Position numbers and translations under genes: made by a program. Positions 25,432 through 34,776 of a stretch of DNA of 42,193 bases are shown here, piece after piece (position 1 is the first letter of the stretch; each line of letters starts with the position of its first letter). The notes beneath the pieces are model-generated. The model was not told the origin of the DNA. It did no database searches and saw only the letters and a list, made by a program, of their open reading frames with translations. Source of the stretch: Alphaproteobacteria bacterium (GTDB taxonomy: Bacteria; Pseudomonadota; Alphaproteobacteria; Ferrovibrionales; Ferrovibrionaceae); contig JAGXRD010000036.1 in the NCBI GenBank assembly GCA_018336035.1, forward strand, positions 1 through 42,193. The letters run 5' to 3'.

Positions 25432-25809
25432 ATGGCCGATGCGGCATTCGAGGGGCCCGCTCTCGTGACCGAGGAGATGGTCCGCGCGCTGGTCGATCTG
25501 TTCTACACCCGGGCCCATGCCGACCCGCTGCTGGGGCCGTTTTTCGCCGCCGCGATCCCCGACTGGCCCGAGCATCTCGAGGTGGTCGGGGCTTTCTGGT
25601 CGCGGGTGCTGCGCGGCACCGAGGGGTATCGCGGCTGCGTCATGGGGGCGCATGGGCGCCTGCGGATGAAGCCGGCGCATTTCGACCGCTGGCTCGCCCT
25701 ATTCGAGGGCAGCGCCAAGCAGACCCTGCCGCCGGAGGGGGCCGCCCAGGCCATGGCGGTGGCCCATGCCCTGGACGAGCGGCTGCGGCGGTTCGCTGTC
25801 CAAGGCTGA
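25432..25809 (+). CDS. Group III truncated hemoglobin
   Basis: A 125-residue two-over-two truncated hemoglobin. Features of group III are present: [23 protein letters not shown] at the B/C region, the aromatic [15 protein letters not shown] helix, the probable proximal heme histidine H74 (GAHGRLRM), and the [14 protein letters not shown] signature (about 81-94). Such proteins bind oxygen or nitric oxide and are linked to microaerobic or nitrosative stress. The ATG at 25432 has GGGAGG nearby upstream. An FNR/FixK-like site lies 57 nt upstream, supporting low-oxygen control. Downstream is the ferredoxin gene, which could supply electrons; that link is inference. Confidence 0.9.
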   Translation: MADAAFEGPALVTEEMVRALVDLFYTRAHADPLLGPFFAAAIPDWPEHLEVVGAFWSRVLRGTEGYRGCVMGAHGRLRMKPAHFDRWLALFEGSAKQTLPPEGAAQAMAVAHALDERLRRFAVQG

Positions 25810-25895
25810 GTCAGCGGGCTGGTTGCGATGAGGGCGGGGGGGCGATATATCCACCGCGGCCCCGTCATGGGGGCCTGCCCTGGAGTCCTTCGCCG

Positions 25896-26222
25896 ATGCC
25901 GAAAATGACCTTCATCCAGCCGGACGGGAAGCGCGTCGAGGTCGATGCCTCCAACGGCCTGTCGGTGCTGGAGATCGCCCATAAGCACGGCATCGATATC
26001 GAGGGCGCCTGCGAGGGCTCGCTGGCCTGCTCGACCTGCCACGTGATTGTCGACCCCGACTGGTACGGCAAGCTGGCCGCGGCCAAGCCCGACGAGGAAG
26101 ACATGCTCGACCTCGCCTTCGGCCTGACCAAGACCTCGCGGCTGGGCTGCCAGCTGATCATGTCGGATGCGCTGGACGGTCTGGTGGTCAGCCTGCCGAC
26201 CGCGACCCGGAACATGATGTAG
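25896..26222 (+). CDS. [2Fe-2S] ferredoxin, adrenodoxin type
   Basis: A 108-residue plant/vertebrate-type ferredoxin of the adrenodoxin/Isc-Fdx group. The cluster cysteines are C39, C45, C48 and C85 ([10 protein letters not shown] then GCQL), giving the C-x5-C-x2-C-x36-C spacing of this class. The acidic [10 protein letters not shown] helix that docks reductase partners is present (about 66-75). It carries electrons for Fe-S assembly or P450-type reactions. It lies downstream of the hemoglobin gene and upstream of a TSUP permease. A ferredoxin-NADP reductase is encoded at 32676 in this same window and is a possible, unproven, partner. Confidence 0.93.
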   Translation: MPKMTFIQPDGKRVEVDASNGLSVLEIAHKHGIDIEGACEGSLACSTCHVIVDPDWYGKLAAAKPDEEDMLDLAFGLTKTSRLGCQLIMSDALDGLVVSLPTATRNMM

Positions 26223-26247
26223 GCGCCCCGGGCAGGATCGGCTCGTC

Positions 26248-26988
26248 GTGGAGCTTTATCTGATCGTCGCCTTCGGGGCGGCGCTGGCCGGTTTCGTCCA
26301 GGGCCTGTCCGGCTTCGCCTTCGCCATGGTGGCCAGCGCGGTCTGGGCCTGGGCGGTCGAACCGCAGCTGGTTGCCGCCATGGCGGTGTTCGGTGGCTTC
26401 AGTGGCCAGCTGCTCGCGGCGCTCACGGTGCGGCGCGGCTTTGATCTCAAACTGCTGCTGCCCTTCGTGCTGGGCGGCCTGGCCGGCATCCCGGTCGGCG
26501 TCGGCATCCTGCCGCTGCTGGATGTCACGCTGTTCAAGCTGGGTTTCGGCGCGCTGCTCGTCGTGACCTGCCCGATCATGCTGCTGGGCAACCGGCTGCC
26601 GCAGGTCAGGGCCGGCGGCCGGGTCGCGGATGGGGCGGCTGGCTTTATCGGTGGCGTGCTGGGCGGCATCGGCGGCGTCTCGGGCGCGATCCCGACGCTG
26701 TGGTGTACCCTGCGCGGCATGCCCAAGGACCAGCAGCGCGCCGTGATCCAGAATTTCAACCTCGGCATGCTGGGCGTCACGCTGGCGCTGTATGTGGGCA
26801 CCGGTGTCATCACCACCGCCACGCTGCCGATGCTGGCCATTGTGCTGCCGGCCATGCTGATCCCGACGCTGCTGGGCGCAAAGCTCTATATCGGCATCAG
26901 CGAGGCGACCTTCCGCCGCCTCGTGCTCGGTCTGCTGACCGTCTCAGGCCTGGCGCTGCTGGCGGCATCGCTGCCGAAAGTGCTCTGA
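26248..26988 (+). CDS. TSUP (TauE/SafE) family permease
   Basis: A 246-residue integral membrane protein with seven to eight hydrophobic segments and a pseudo-repeat: GLSGFAFAMVASAVW near the N-terminus and GVLGGIGGVSGAIPTLW at the start of the second half, both typical of the TauE/SafE family. Members export sulfite, sulfoacetate or other organosulfur anions. The start is GTG at 26248, 25 nt after the ferredoxin stop. Its TGA stop abuts the stop of the convergent GntR gene with no spacer (TGATCA at 26986-26991). A role moving sulfur anions would fit the desulfurase nearby, but the substrate is not shown. Confidence 0.9.
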   Translation: MELYLIVAFGAALAGFVQGLSGFAFAMVASAVWAWAVEPQLVAAMAVFGGFSGQLLAALTVRRGFDLKLLLPFVLGGLAGIPVGVGILPLLDVTLFKLGFGALLVVTCPIMLLGNRLPQVRAGGRVADGAAGFIGGVLGGIGGVSGAIPTLWCTLRGMPKDQQRAVIQNFNLGMLGVTLALYVGTGVITTATLPMLAIVLPAMLIPTLLGAKLYIGISEATFRRLVLGLLTVSGLALLAASLPKVL

Positions 26989-27693
26989 TCAGTCCCTGAA
27001 CCAGTCGGGGTATTTCGCCCGGATCGTCGCGCTATCGGTCAGCGACCTGGAAAGATGGCGCCGCAGCGCTGCGCGGGCATGTTCCGGATCGCCGGATTCA
27101 ATCGCGTCCACAATGGCGGTGTGGTCGGACACGATCTGCATCGGCCGGCCTTCGATCGGCAGGTAGAGCCGGCGCAGCCGGTCGATATGGCCGCTCTGGC
27201 GCCGCACCAGCTTCCACAGATCGGGCGCACCGGCGGCGTCATACATTTCGCGATGGAAAGCCTGGTCGGCATCGTTGAAACGCGACAGGTCGCCGGCCTC
27301 GGCCAGCGCGGTCTGCAGCTTGAGGATATTGCGCAGCCCCGCAATCAGCGCCGGGTTCTTATGCTGGGCCAGCGTCTGTACGGCCTCGGTCTCGATGGCG
27401 CGGCGCAGGAAATGCGCCTGGCGCGTCAGGGTCAGGTCGATCGGGCTGACCCGCGTGGCATGCTGCGGGAAGATCTCGACCAGCGACTCTTCCGCCAGCC
27501 GCATCAGCGCGTCCCGGATCGGCGTCGAACTCAGGCCGAACTGCAGCTGCAGTTCCTGCCGCGACAGCACGGTGCCGGGCACCAGCTCCAGATTGATGAT
27601 GGCGTCGCGCAGATGGTCGAAAACCTGCGGCGCCGCCAGCCGCGAGCGGTCGCGCGGCGGGGTGAGGGCGAGGCGGGTGACAGTCACGGTCAT
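26989..27693 (-). CDS. GntR family (FCD-type) transcriptional regulator
   Basis: A 234-residue FadR/FCD-type regulator. The winged HTH is at about residues 20-85 (VFDHLRDAIINLELVPGT, FGLSSTPIRDALMRL). The FCD domain (about 95-215) has the metal/ligand histidine pattern in ADQAFHREMYDAAG and VSDHTAIVDAIESGD. I chose the ATG at 27693 (MTVTVTRLAL); an in-frame ATG-like extension to 27729 would run into the operator. It is divergent from the sugar-acid operon and is almost certainly its repressor, acting at the 18-bp palindrome between that operon's -35 and -10. The inducer is probably the sugar acid or its keto-deoxy product. Confidence 0.93.
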   Translation of the reverse strand: MTVTVTRLALTPPRDRSRLAAPQVFDHLRDAIINLELVPGTVLSRQELQLQFGLSSTPIRDALMRLAEESLVEIFPQHATRVSPIDLTLTRQAHFLRRAIETEAVQTLAQHKNPALIAGLRNILKLQTALAEAGDLSRFNDADQAFHREMYDAAGAPDLWKLVRRQSGHIDRLRRLYLPIEGRPMQIVSDHTAIVDAIESGDPEHARAALRRHLSRSLTDSATIRAKYPDWFRD

Positions 27694-27720
27694 GAATCGC
27701 TGTATAGCATGGCGTCCGGT

Positions 27721-27749
27721 TTGACGCACTAATGCATTAGTGCTTTAAT
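27721..27749 (+). promoter_or_regulatory. Sugar-acid operon promoter with overlapping operator
   Basis: -35 TTGACG (27721-27726), 17-bp spacer, -10 TTTAAT (27744-27749). Each hexamer matches the sigma-70 consensus at five of six positions. The palindrome GCACTAATGCATTAGTGC (27726-27743) is perfect over 18 bp and fills the spacer, so a bound dimer would block RNA polymerase. An AGGAGG at 27768-27773 then sits 8 nt before the first ATG at 27782. The most likely binder is the divergent GntR protein. Confidence 0.85.
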
Positions 27750-27781
27750 CCGCGCCATAAGAATCACAGGAGGAAACCTAT

Positions 27782-28774
27782 ATGTCGAAATCCCATACGC
27801 GGCGCTTTGTCGGCGCTGCCGCGCTCGGCCTGCTGGCCAGCGCAGCCCTGTTCGGTGCTGCGGCGCAGGCGCAGACCTATCCCGACCGCAATGTCACCAT
27901 GATCGTGCCCTTCCCGGCGGGCGGCGCCTCGGACATCACCGGCCGCAACGTCGCCGCCAAGCTGACCGATAGCCTGGGCAAGACCGTGGTGATCGACAAC
28001 CGCGCCGGCGCCAATGGCTCGCTGGGCGCCACGCTGCTGAAGCAGGCAGCACCGGATGGCTACACCATTCTCGTGGGCTCGATCGGCGTCTTCGCCATCA
28101 ACCCGGCGCTGTTCCCGGACCTGAAATACGATCCGATGAAGGATTTCGACCTGCTCAGCGTCGCCGTGCGCACGCCGAATGTGCTGGTCGCGCATCCGGG
28201 CTTCCCGGCCAATAACGTGAAAGAGCTGATCGAGTATCTGAAGAAGAACCCGGACAAGGTGTCGTTCGCCTCGTCGGGCACAGGCTCGTCGGATCACCTG
28301 ACGGCCGCGCTGTTCATGCAGAAGACCGGCACGGTCGGCGTGCATGTGCCCTACAAGGGCGGCGGACCGGCCATCGCCGACCTGATCGGCGGCCATGCCA
28401 ATGTGTCGTTCCAGAATCTGGGCGCCATCGCCAACCATGTGCGCGGCGGCAAGCTGAAGGCCCTGGCCGTCACCGCCGACAAGCGCAACGCGGCGCTGCC
28501 GGATGTGCCGACCATGGCCGAAGCCGGCGTCAAGGATGTCGAGGTCTATTCCTGGCAGGCCGCGGCCGCGCCCAAGGGCCTGCCGCCGGCCATCCGCGCC
28601 CGTCTGGAGAAGGACATCATCGCCGGCCTGAAGTCGGCCGATATGACGGCAAAGTTCAACGATATCGGTTTCGATGTGGTGGCCAATAGCAGCAAGGAAT
28701 TCGAAACCTTCCTGGCCGCCGAGATTGCGCGCTGGAAAACCGTGATCGAGGTCGGCAAGATCAAGCCGGAATAA
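27782..28774 (+). CDS. TctC/Bug-type substrate-binding protein
   Basis: A 330-residue periplasmic solute receptor of the tripartite tricarboxylate transporter (TctC/Bug) family. Signal peptide is about residues 1-30 with cleavage after AQA. The mature protein opens with TYPDRNVTMIVPFPAGGASDITGR, the hallmark segment, followed by VVIDNRAGANGSLGA. These proteins bind carboxylates or sugar acids. No TctA or TctB membrane genes are in the window, so it is an orphan receptor, a usual state for Bug proteins. First gene of a GntR-controlled operon. A hairpin with a T run follows it (28790-28821), predicting more binding protein than enzyme. Confidence 0.93.
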   Translation: MSKSHTRRFVGAAALGLLASAALFGAAAQAQTYPDRNVTMIVPFPAGGASDITGRNVAAKLTDSLGKTVVIDNRAGANGSLGATLLKQAAPDGYTILVGSIGVFAINPALFPDLKYDPMKDFDLLSVAVRTPNVLVAHPGFPANNVKELIEYLKKNPDKVSFASSGTGSSDHLTAALFMQKTGTVGVHVPYKGGGPAIADLIGGHANVSFQNLGAIANHVRGGKLKALAVTADKRNAALPDVPTMAEAGVKDVEVYSWQAAAAPKGLPPAIRARLEKDIIAGLKSADMTAKFNDIGFDVVANSSKEFETFLAAEIARWKTVIEVGKIKPE

Positions 28775-28789
28775 CTGTTCGCATGACGG

Positions 28790-28821
28790 GGCGGGCAGCG
28801 ATGCCCGCCTCATTCATTTTT
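28790..28821 (+). terminator. Leaky terminator/attenuator after the TctC-type gene
   Basis: GGCGGGC (28790-28796), loop AGCGAT, GCCCGCC (28803-28809), then TTTTT at 28817-28821. The T run starts 7 nt after the stem, which would weaken termination. Location between the first gene and the dehydratase suits partial read-through, leaving excess binding-protein message. Confidence 0.6.
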
Positions 28822-28834
28822 CCAAGAGTGCTCC

Positions 28835-30574
<1,740 letters not shown>

Positions 30575-30587
30575 GGTGGACAGCCCC

Positions 30588-31529
30588 ATGTGGACACCAT
30601 CGTCACGCTATCCCGATCCGGCCGTGCAGGTGCTGGATGACAGTTTCGCCAAACTGCGCCTGCGCACGGCTGCCGTCGAACGCCTCGCCACCGGTTTCCG
30701 CTGGGCCGAAGGACCGGTGTGGTTTGGTGACCAGCGCTGCCTGATCTGGAGCGACATCCCGAACAACCGGATGCTGCGCTGGGACGAACAGACCGGTGCG
30801 ACCACCGTGTTCCGTCAGCCGTCGAACTACGCGAACGGCAATACGCGCGACCGGCAGGGACGGCTGGTGACCTGCGAACATGAGACGCGGCGCATCACCC
30901 GCACCGAATACGACGGCAGCATCACCGTGCTGGCCGACCGCTTCGAGGGCAAACGCTTCAACTCGCCGAACGACATCGTGGTGAAATCTGACGGCACGAT
31001 CTGGTTCACCGATCCCGTCTTTGGCGTGAACAGCAATTATGAAAGCCGCAAGGGCATGTCCGAGCTGCCGCAATATGTCTATCGCCTCGATCCCGAGAGC
31101 GGCGAGTTGAGCGTCGCGGCCGAAGGCCTGAACGGGCCGAACGGGCTGGCGTTTTCGCCCGACGAGAGCAAACTCTATGTCGTGGAATCGCTCGCCACGC
31201 CCAATCGCCTGATCCATGTCTATGATGTGGTGAATGGCGGCAAGGCGCTGGGCAACAGGAAGGTGCTGATCGATTGCGGCGCCGGCTCGGCCGATGGCTT
31301 CCGCGTCGATACCGCCGGCAACCTGTGGTGCGGCTGGGGCATGGGCAGCGACGATCTGGATGGCGTGATGGTGTTCAACGCGGATGGCCGCGCGATCGGG
31401 CGGATCGCATTGCCGGAACGCTGCGCCAATCTGTGTTTCGGCGGCGCGATGCGCAACCGCCTGTTCATGGCCTCAAGCCAGTCGCTCTATGCCCTCTATG
31501 TCGACGCGCAAGGCGCGACGCTTTCGTAA
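30588..31529 (+). CDS. SMP-30/gluconolactonase family lactonase
   Basis: A 313-residue six-bladed beta-propeller lactonase. Metal ligands visible are E41 (FRWAEGPVW), the Asn of RFNSPNDIVV and the Asp/Asn of LNGPNGLAFSPDE. The pattern is that of gluconolactonase/SMP-30 enzymes that open aldonolactones to aldonic acids. I chose the ATG at 30588 (MWTPSSRYPDP), 13 nt after the dehydratase stop; longer frames read into the dehydratase gene. It would act just before the dehydratase in the pathway. There is no signal peptide, so it acts in the cytoplasm. Confidence 0.9.
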   Translation: MWTPSSRYPDPAVQVLDDSFAKLRLRTAAVERLATGFRWAEGPVWFGDQRCLIWSDIPNNRMLRWDEQTGATTVFRQPSNYANGNTRDRQGRLVTCEHETRRITRTEYDGSITVLADRFEGKRFNSPNDIVVKSDGTIWFTDPVFGVNSNYESRKGMSELPQYVYRLDPESGELSVAAEGLNGPNGLAFSPDESKLYVVESLATPNRLIHVYDVVNGGKALGNRKVLIDCGAGSADGFRVDTAGNLWCGWGMGSDDLDGVMVFNADGRAIGRIALPERCANLCFGGAMRNRLFMASSQSLYALYVDAQGATLS

Positions 31530-31547
31530 AATTGGAAGGACCTCTCT

Positions 31548-32264
31548 GTGGCTGTCAAACCCGAAACCATTGCCAAGCTGAAGACCGTCAGCACGCCGAC
31601 ACTCGCCACCGCGCTGTACAAGCGCGGCCTGCGCAACCAGTTCATCCAGGATGTGCTGCCGCTCAATCCGTCGCTGCCGACCATGGTGGGCGAGGCCTTC
31701 ACCCTGCGCTACATGCCGGCGCGCGAAGACCGCAATCCGATCACGGTATTCCAGAACCCTGAGCACCCGCAGCGCAAGGCGGTGGAAATCTGCCCGCCCG
31801 GCGCGGTGCTGGTGATGGACAGTCGCAAGGATGCGCGCGCGGCCTCGGCCGGCTCGATCCTGATCTCGCGACTGATGGTGCGCGGCGTCGCTGGCGTGGT
31901 CACCGATGGCGGCTTCCGTGACTCAGGCGAGATCGCGCAACTCAAAATTCCGGCCTTCCACAGCCGCCCGTCCGCGCCGACCAATCTGACCCTGCATGAA
32001 GCGATCGACATCAACGTGCCGATCGGCTGCGGCGATGCCGCCGTGTTCCCGGGCGATGTGATCGTCGGCGACGCCGATGGCGTGATGGTGATCCCGGCCG
32101 AGATCGCCGACGAGATCGCCACGGAAGCCGTCGAGATGACGGCCTTTGAGGATTTCGTGACCGAGCAGGTGCTGGCTGGTCGCTCGATCAAGGGGCTGTA
32201 TCCCGCCACCGATCCGCAGACCAAGGTGGATTTCGAAGCCTGGCGGAAGCAGAAGGGGCGGTAG
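31548..32264 (+). CDS. RraA-like / HMG-aldolase family protein
   Basis: A 238-residue protein of the RraA/HMG-CHA aldolase superfamily. The shared motif is VVTDGGFRDSGEI (the conserved Arg-Asp pair) with IGCGDAAVFPGDVIVGDADGVMVIP later. It lacks anything specific to the RNase E inhibitor RraA, and the operon context points to a class II pyruvate-aldolase or related lyase cleaving a 2-keto-3-deoxy acid. That assignment is inference. The start is GTG at 31548 after AAGGACC. It is about 70 residues longer than E. coli RraA, as in the catabolic members. Last gene of the GntR-controlled operon. Confidence 0.85.
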   Translation: MAVKPETIAKLKTVSTPTLATALYKRGLRNQFIQDVLPLNPSLPTMVGEAFTLRYMPAREDRNPITVFQNPEHPQRKAVEICPPGAVLVMDSRKDARAASAGSILISRLMVRGVAGVVTDGGFRDSGEIAQLKIPAFHSRPSAPTNLTLHEAIDINVPIGCGDAAVFPGDVIVGDADGVMVIPAEIADEIATEAVEMTAFEDFVTEQVLAGRSIKGLYPATDPQTKVDFEAWRKQKGR

Positions 32265-32675
32265 GCGGCCGTTCGCCTCGCATAACCTGGACACCCAATA
32301 ACGTCATCCTCGGGCCCAAGAAGAGCTTCCTGGCCGAGGATCTCTCGCCGTTCTGCCTGAAATGGTCGGGTCAAAGCCCGACCATGACGGCGTAGTAAGG
32401 GGGGCAGGGCGCAAAACAAGCGCGGCTAAAACCCGCTTGCGCGCCCTCAAAAGTATTTTATACTTAAAATAAATCAGCGCCACTCCAGCGAGGCGCTGTG
32501 ATTTAAACGCTCTTAAACTGTGCATTCAGTCTAAACCTTGATTTCGTCCGTGGAATGCGAAATATGCGCTGGTCTGGCGGCCGGAATCATATTATATGTG
32601 TACATATGATTTAGGCCGCGAGTTCCGGTCAGCCCCATCCTCGTCCTGTGCTGTCCCAAAACGGATCCAAGAGCC
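32265..32675. other. Intergenic region: repeat plus AT-rich dyads before fpr
   Basis: Holds a palindromic element (32303-32388), an imperfect hairpin CAAGCG/CGCTTG (32417-32439), a short perfect inverted repeat AAGTAT-TTT-ATACTT (32451-32465), and an inverted repeat AATCATAT/ATATGATT with an 11-bp spacer (32585-32611), 65 bp before fpr. Much of it is AT-rich. No gene is visible. Promoter hexamers for fpr were not clear. Confidence 0.6.
32303..32388. repeat. Palindromic element, TTCTGCC subtype
   Basis: Starts GTCATCCTCGG and ends with the GGTCGGGTC...GACCATGAC arm, matching 22177-22248 in both its TCTCGC...TTCTGCCTGA linker and right arm. The left hairpin differs: its loop is expanded to about 20 nt between CCTCGG and CCGAGG. 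It lies at the 3' end of the RraA-like gene. Confidence 0.8.
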
Positions 32676-33512
32676 ATGTCCTCCCAAGCTGCCGCTGCCG
32701 CCGTTTCACCCGCGCCCTCGCATCCGCTGCTGAAGCCCGGCGGCAACCTGCGTGAGGAGGAGGTCACCTTCGTCCATCACTGGACCGACAGCCTCTTCAC
32801 CTTCCGCACCACGCGCGATCCGAGCTTCCGCTTCATCAACGGGCAGTTCGCCATGATCGGGCTGATCGTCGACAACAAGCCGCTGCTGCGCGCCTATTCG
32901 ATGGCGAGCGCCAATTACGAGGAGCATCTCGAATTCTTCTCGATCAAGGTGCAGGACGGCCCGCTGACATCTCGGCTGCAGCATCTGAAGGTGGGGGACA
33001 AGATCATCGTCGGCCGCAAGGCGACCGGCACGCTGTTGCAGGACAATCTGCACCCGGGCAAGACGCTCTACCTGCTCGGCACCGGCACGGGGCTGGCGCC
33101 CTTCATGTCGATCATCAAGGACCACGAGGCCTATGAGCGCTACGACCGCGTCGTGCTGGTGCATGGCGTGCGCACCGTGGGCGAGCTGGCCTACCAGGAT
33201 TACATCACCCGCGAGCTGCCGGAGAACGAGTTCTTCGGCGAGGATGTAAAGCAGAAGCTGCTCTACTATCCGACCGTGACGCGCGAGGCCTTCCGCAACC
33301 AGGGCCGCATTACCGACCTGATCCGCTCGGGCAAGCTGTTCGCCGATCTCGGCCTGCCGCCGCTCAACATCGAAACCGACCGCCTGATGCTCTGCGGCAG
33401 CCCGCAGATGCTCAGCGAGATGCGCGAAATGCTGGATGCCATGCACTGGGCGGAAGGTTCCACCACCGGTGCCGGGCATTACGTCATCGAAAAGGCATTT
33501 GTCGAGCAGTAA
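32676..33512 (+). CDS. fpr: Ferredoxin-NADP reductase
   Basis: A 278-residue FAD-dependent ferredoxin/flavodoxin-NADP reductase of the bacterial type. FAD binding is by RAYSMAS (about 72-78), NADP binding by LGTGTGLAPFMSI and the MLCGSPQML segment, and the C-terminus YVIEKAFVEQ is the extended form usual in alphaproteobacteria. It moves electrons between NADP(H) and ferredoxin for Fe-S assembly and oxidative defence. A 26-residue Ala/Pro-rich N-terminus precedes the conserved region. It follows a 411-bp region with AT-rich dyads. The ferredoxin encoded at 25896 could be a partner, though they are 6 kb apart. Confidence 0.95.
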   Translation: MSSQAAAAAVSPAPSHPLLKPGGNLREEEVTFVHHWTDSLFTFRTTRDPSFRFINGQFAMIGLIVDNKPLLRAYSMASANYEEHLEFFSIKVQDGPLTSRLQHLKVGDKIIVGRKATGTLLQDNLHPGKTLYLLGTGTGLAPFMSIIKDHEAYERYDRVVLVHGVRTVGELAYQDYITRELPENEFFGEDVKQKLLYYPTVTREAFRNQGRITDLIRSGKLFADLGLPPLNIETDRLMLCGSPQMLSEMREMLDAMHWAEGSTTGAGHYVIEKAFVEQ

Positions 33513-33517
33513 ACGAT

Positions 33518-33652
33518 AAATGGGATCCCGGCTCGCGCGGAGCCTGTCCTCGGGCCGCGCAAAGCGCGGACCCGCGGGCTTGGCCGGGATGACGACGGTT
33601 TTTTGCTGCACCATAGACCGTCACCCCGGCCTTGAGCCGGGGTCCCATTTTT
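33518..33652. repeat. Palindromic element pair, CCCATTT subtype
   Basis: One arm starts AAATGGGATCCCGGC at 33518 and the other ends GGGGTCCCATTTTT at 33652, with internal GC hairpins (33541-33596) and a GTCACCCCGGCCTTGAGCC segment from 33620. The match is to the element at 17523-17605. It lies 5 nt after the fpr stop, with a T run at 33599-33604, so it can terminate fpr transcription. Confidence 0.75.
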
Positions 33653-33727
33653 GTGTCACGGGAAATTTTGCCGCAGGGCGCAGACCATGCTTGGCCGGCC
33701 GCACCGGCTTAGCTATCTTTCCCCGCC

Positions 33728-34114
33728 ATGACCGCGAGTCGCGATTTCACCGCCTTTGTGCAGGAACTCTTCGCCCCCCTGGGCGGGGTGAGCGTGCGCC
33801 CGATGTTCGGCGGGGCCGGGGTCTATTCGCGCGGCGTGATGTTCGCCCTGATCGACGACGATACCCTCTACCTCAAGGCCGATGCCGAGAGCAAAAAGGC
33901 CTTCGAGGCGCGCGGCTGTGAGGCTTTCGTGTATGACAGCAAGAGCAAGCCGGTGCAGATGAGCTACTGGAAGCTGCCGCCCGAACTGGTGGATGACGCC
34001 GACGAGGCCGTGAAATGGGCGCAGACGGCGCTGGCGATTGCCAAAGCCCAGAAGGCCGCCACGCCGCCGCCGTCGCGCCGCATCACGCTCGGCGCTGCAA
34101 GGCGGCATCGGTAA
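33728..34114 (+). CDS. TfoX N-terminal domain protein
   Basis: A 128-residue protein with a TfoX/Sxy N-terminal domain over about residues 8-100 (FVQELFAPLGGVSVRPMFGGAGVYS, then MSYWKLPPELVDD). Full TfoX also has a C-terminal helical domain, absent here. Single-domain members are common and are not shown to control competence. The C-terminal 25 residues are Ala/Pro/Arg-rich. It stands alone, between a palindromic repeat and the convergent orphan gene. Confidence 0.88.
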   Translation: MTASRDFTAFVQELFAPLGGVSVRPMFGGAGVYSRGVMFALIDDDTLYLKADAESKKAFEARGCEAFVYDSKSKPVQMSYWKLPPELVDDADEAVKWAQTALAIAKAQKAATPPPSRRITLGAARRHR

Positions 34115-34132
34115 CGGGCCGAAAGCTCAATA

Positions 34133-34543
34133 TCATTCTTGCAGAAAGCGTTGCTGGCTATATCTAGACATGACCTCGATTAGCTGGGGTCGCGTGTATT
34201 TCTCGACCGTGTCCGCACTTGGATCCTTGGGGTCTGTGTCCTCTCCGGCGTCAAAGGCTAGGAACACGCTCCAGAATGGCTCCGGGAGTTCGTTTCTTTC
34301 AATCATGCGCGAATAGAGGCCATTCACAATGTGATCGCAGTACATGAATGGAAGATCGCCGCGAAGAAAACCAGCCGCGAGATGAATGGCAATGGCATTG
34401 CATAGTGCCGCTTCCGATAGCTTGGCGTCGGAAGCCCACCTCAGATATTCAGCGCGATCCAGGCCTGGGCTGTGATCCTCAAACTCGTTGAACTCGTTTT
34501 TGAATCTCTGCCTAAGTTCAGAGAATATGGCCTCAAGAGACAT
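34133..34543 (-). CDS. Orphan hypothetical protein in lower-GC DNA
   Basis: A 136-residue soluble, acidic, helical protein with no family I can name. Segments include LRQRFKNEFNEFEDHSPGL, AALCNAIAIHLAAGFLRGDL, FMYCDHIVNGLYSRMIE and FWSVFLAFDAGEDTDP. Hand counting over 34141-34560 gives about 52% GC against 60-65% for flanking genes, and codon choice is correspondingly less G/C-rich. This suggests recent acquisition. The size and negative charge resemble immunity or antitoxin-type proteins, but no toxin partner is adjacent, so this is only a suggestion. ATG at 34543 with an AGAG-rich upstream. Confidence 0.65.
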   Translation of the reverse strand: MSLEAIFSELRQRFKNEFNEFEDHSPGLDRAEYLRWASDAKLSEAALCNAIAIHLAAGFLRGDLPFMYCDHIVNGLYSRMIERNELPEPFWSVFLAFDAGEDTDPKDPSADTVEKYTRPQLIEVMSRYSQQRFLQE

Positions 34544-34576
34544 GTTTGCTCGTGACCCGTATCGTTTGTGCGGATT

Positions 34577-34771
34577 TTAAGTCTTTCCCCGCGCAATCGC
34601 CATCGCTTCATTGAGCACATCCTGGTCGCCGATATGGTTGGCGAGCAGCAGCACCAGTTTCGCCATTGCCTTCTGGGCGGCGACATCGTCCAGGCCTTCG
34701 GTCATCTTCACCAGCGCGGCATAAACGGCGTCGCCATCGGCGAGGTTCATGTCGGTGTTGAGCTTGGCCAT
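34577..34771 (-). CDS. DUF2783 family small protein
   Basis: A 64-residue protein matching the DUF2783 pattern: MNLADGDAVYAALVKMTEGL, then AKLVLLLANHIGDQDVLNEAM. It is all-helical with no membrane segment. It starts 5 nt after the paaI stop on the same strand, consistent with being the last gene of a paaG-paaI unit. Family function is unknown; occurrence beside CoA-ester enzymes is its only clue. Confidence 0.85.
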   Translation of the reverse strand: MAKLNTDMNLADGDAVYAALVKMTEGLDDVAAQKAMAKLVLLLANHIGDQDVLNEAMAIARGKT

Positions 34772-34776
34772 CTTCG

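Noticed and set aside
31548-32264. RNase E activity regulator RraA
   Set aside because: The protein is longer than RraA and lies in a sugar-acid operon. The fold is shared with HMG/CHA aldolases, and operon logic favours that role.
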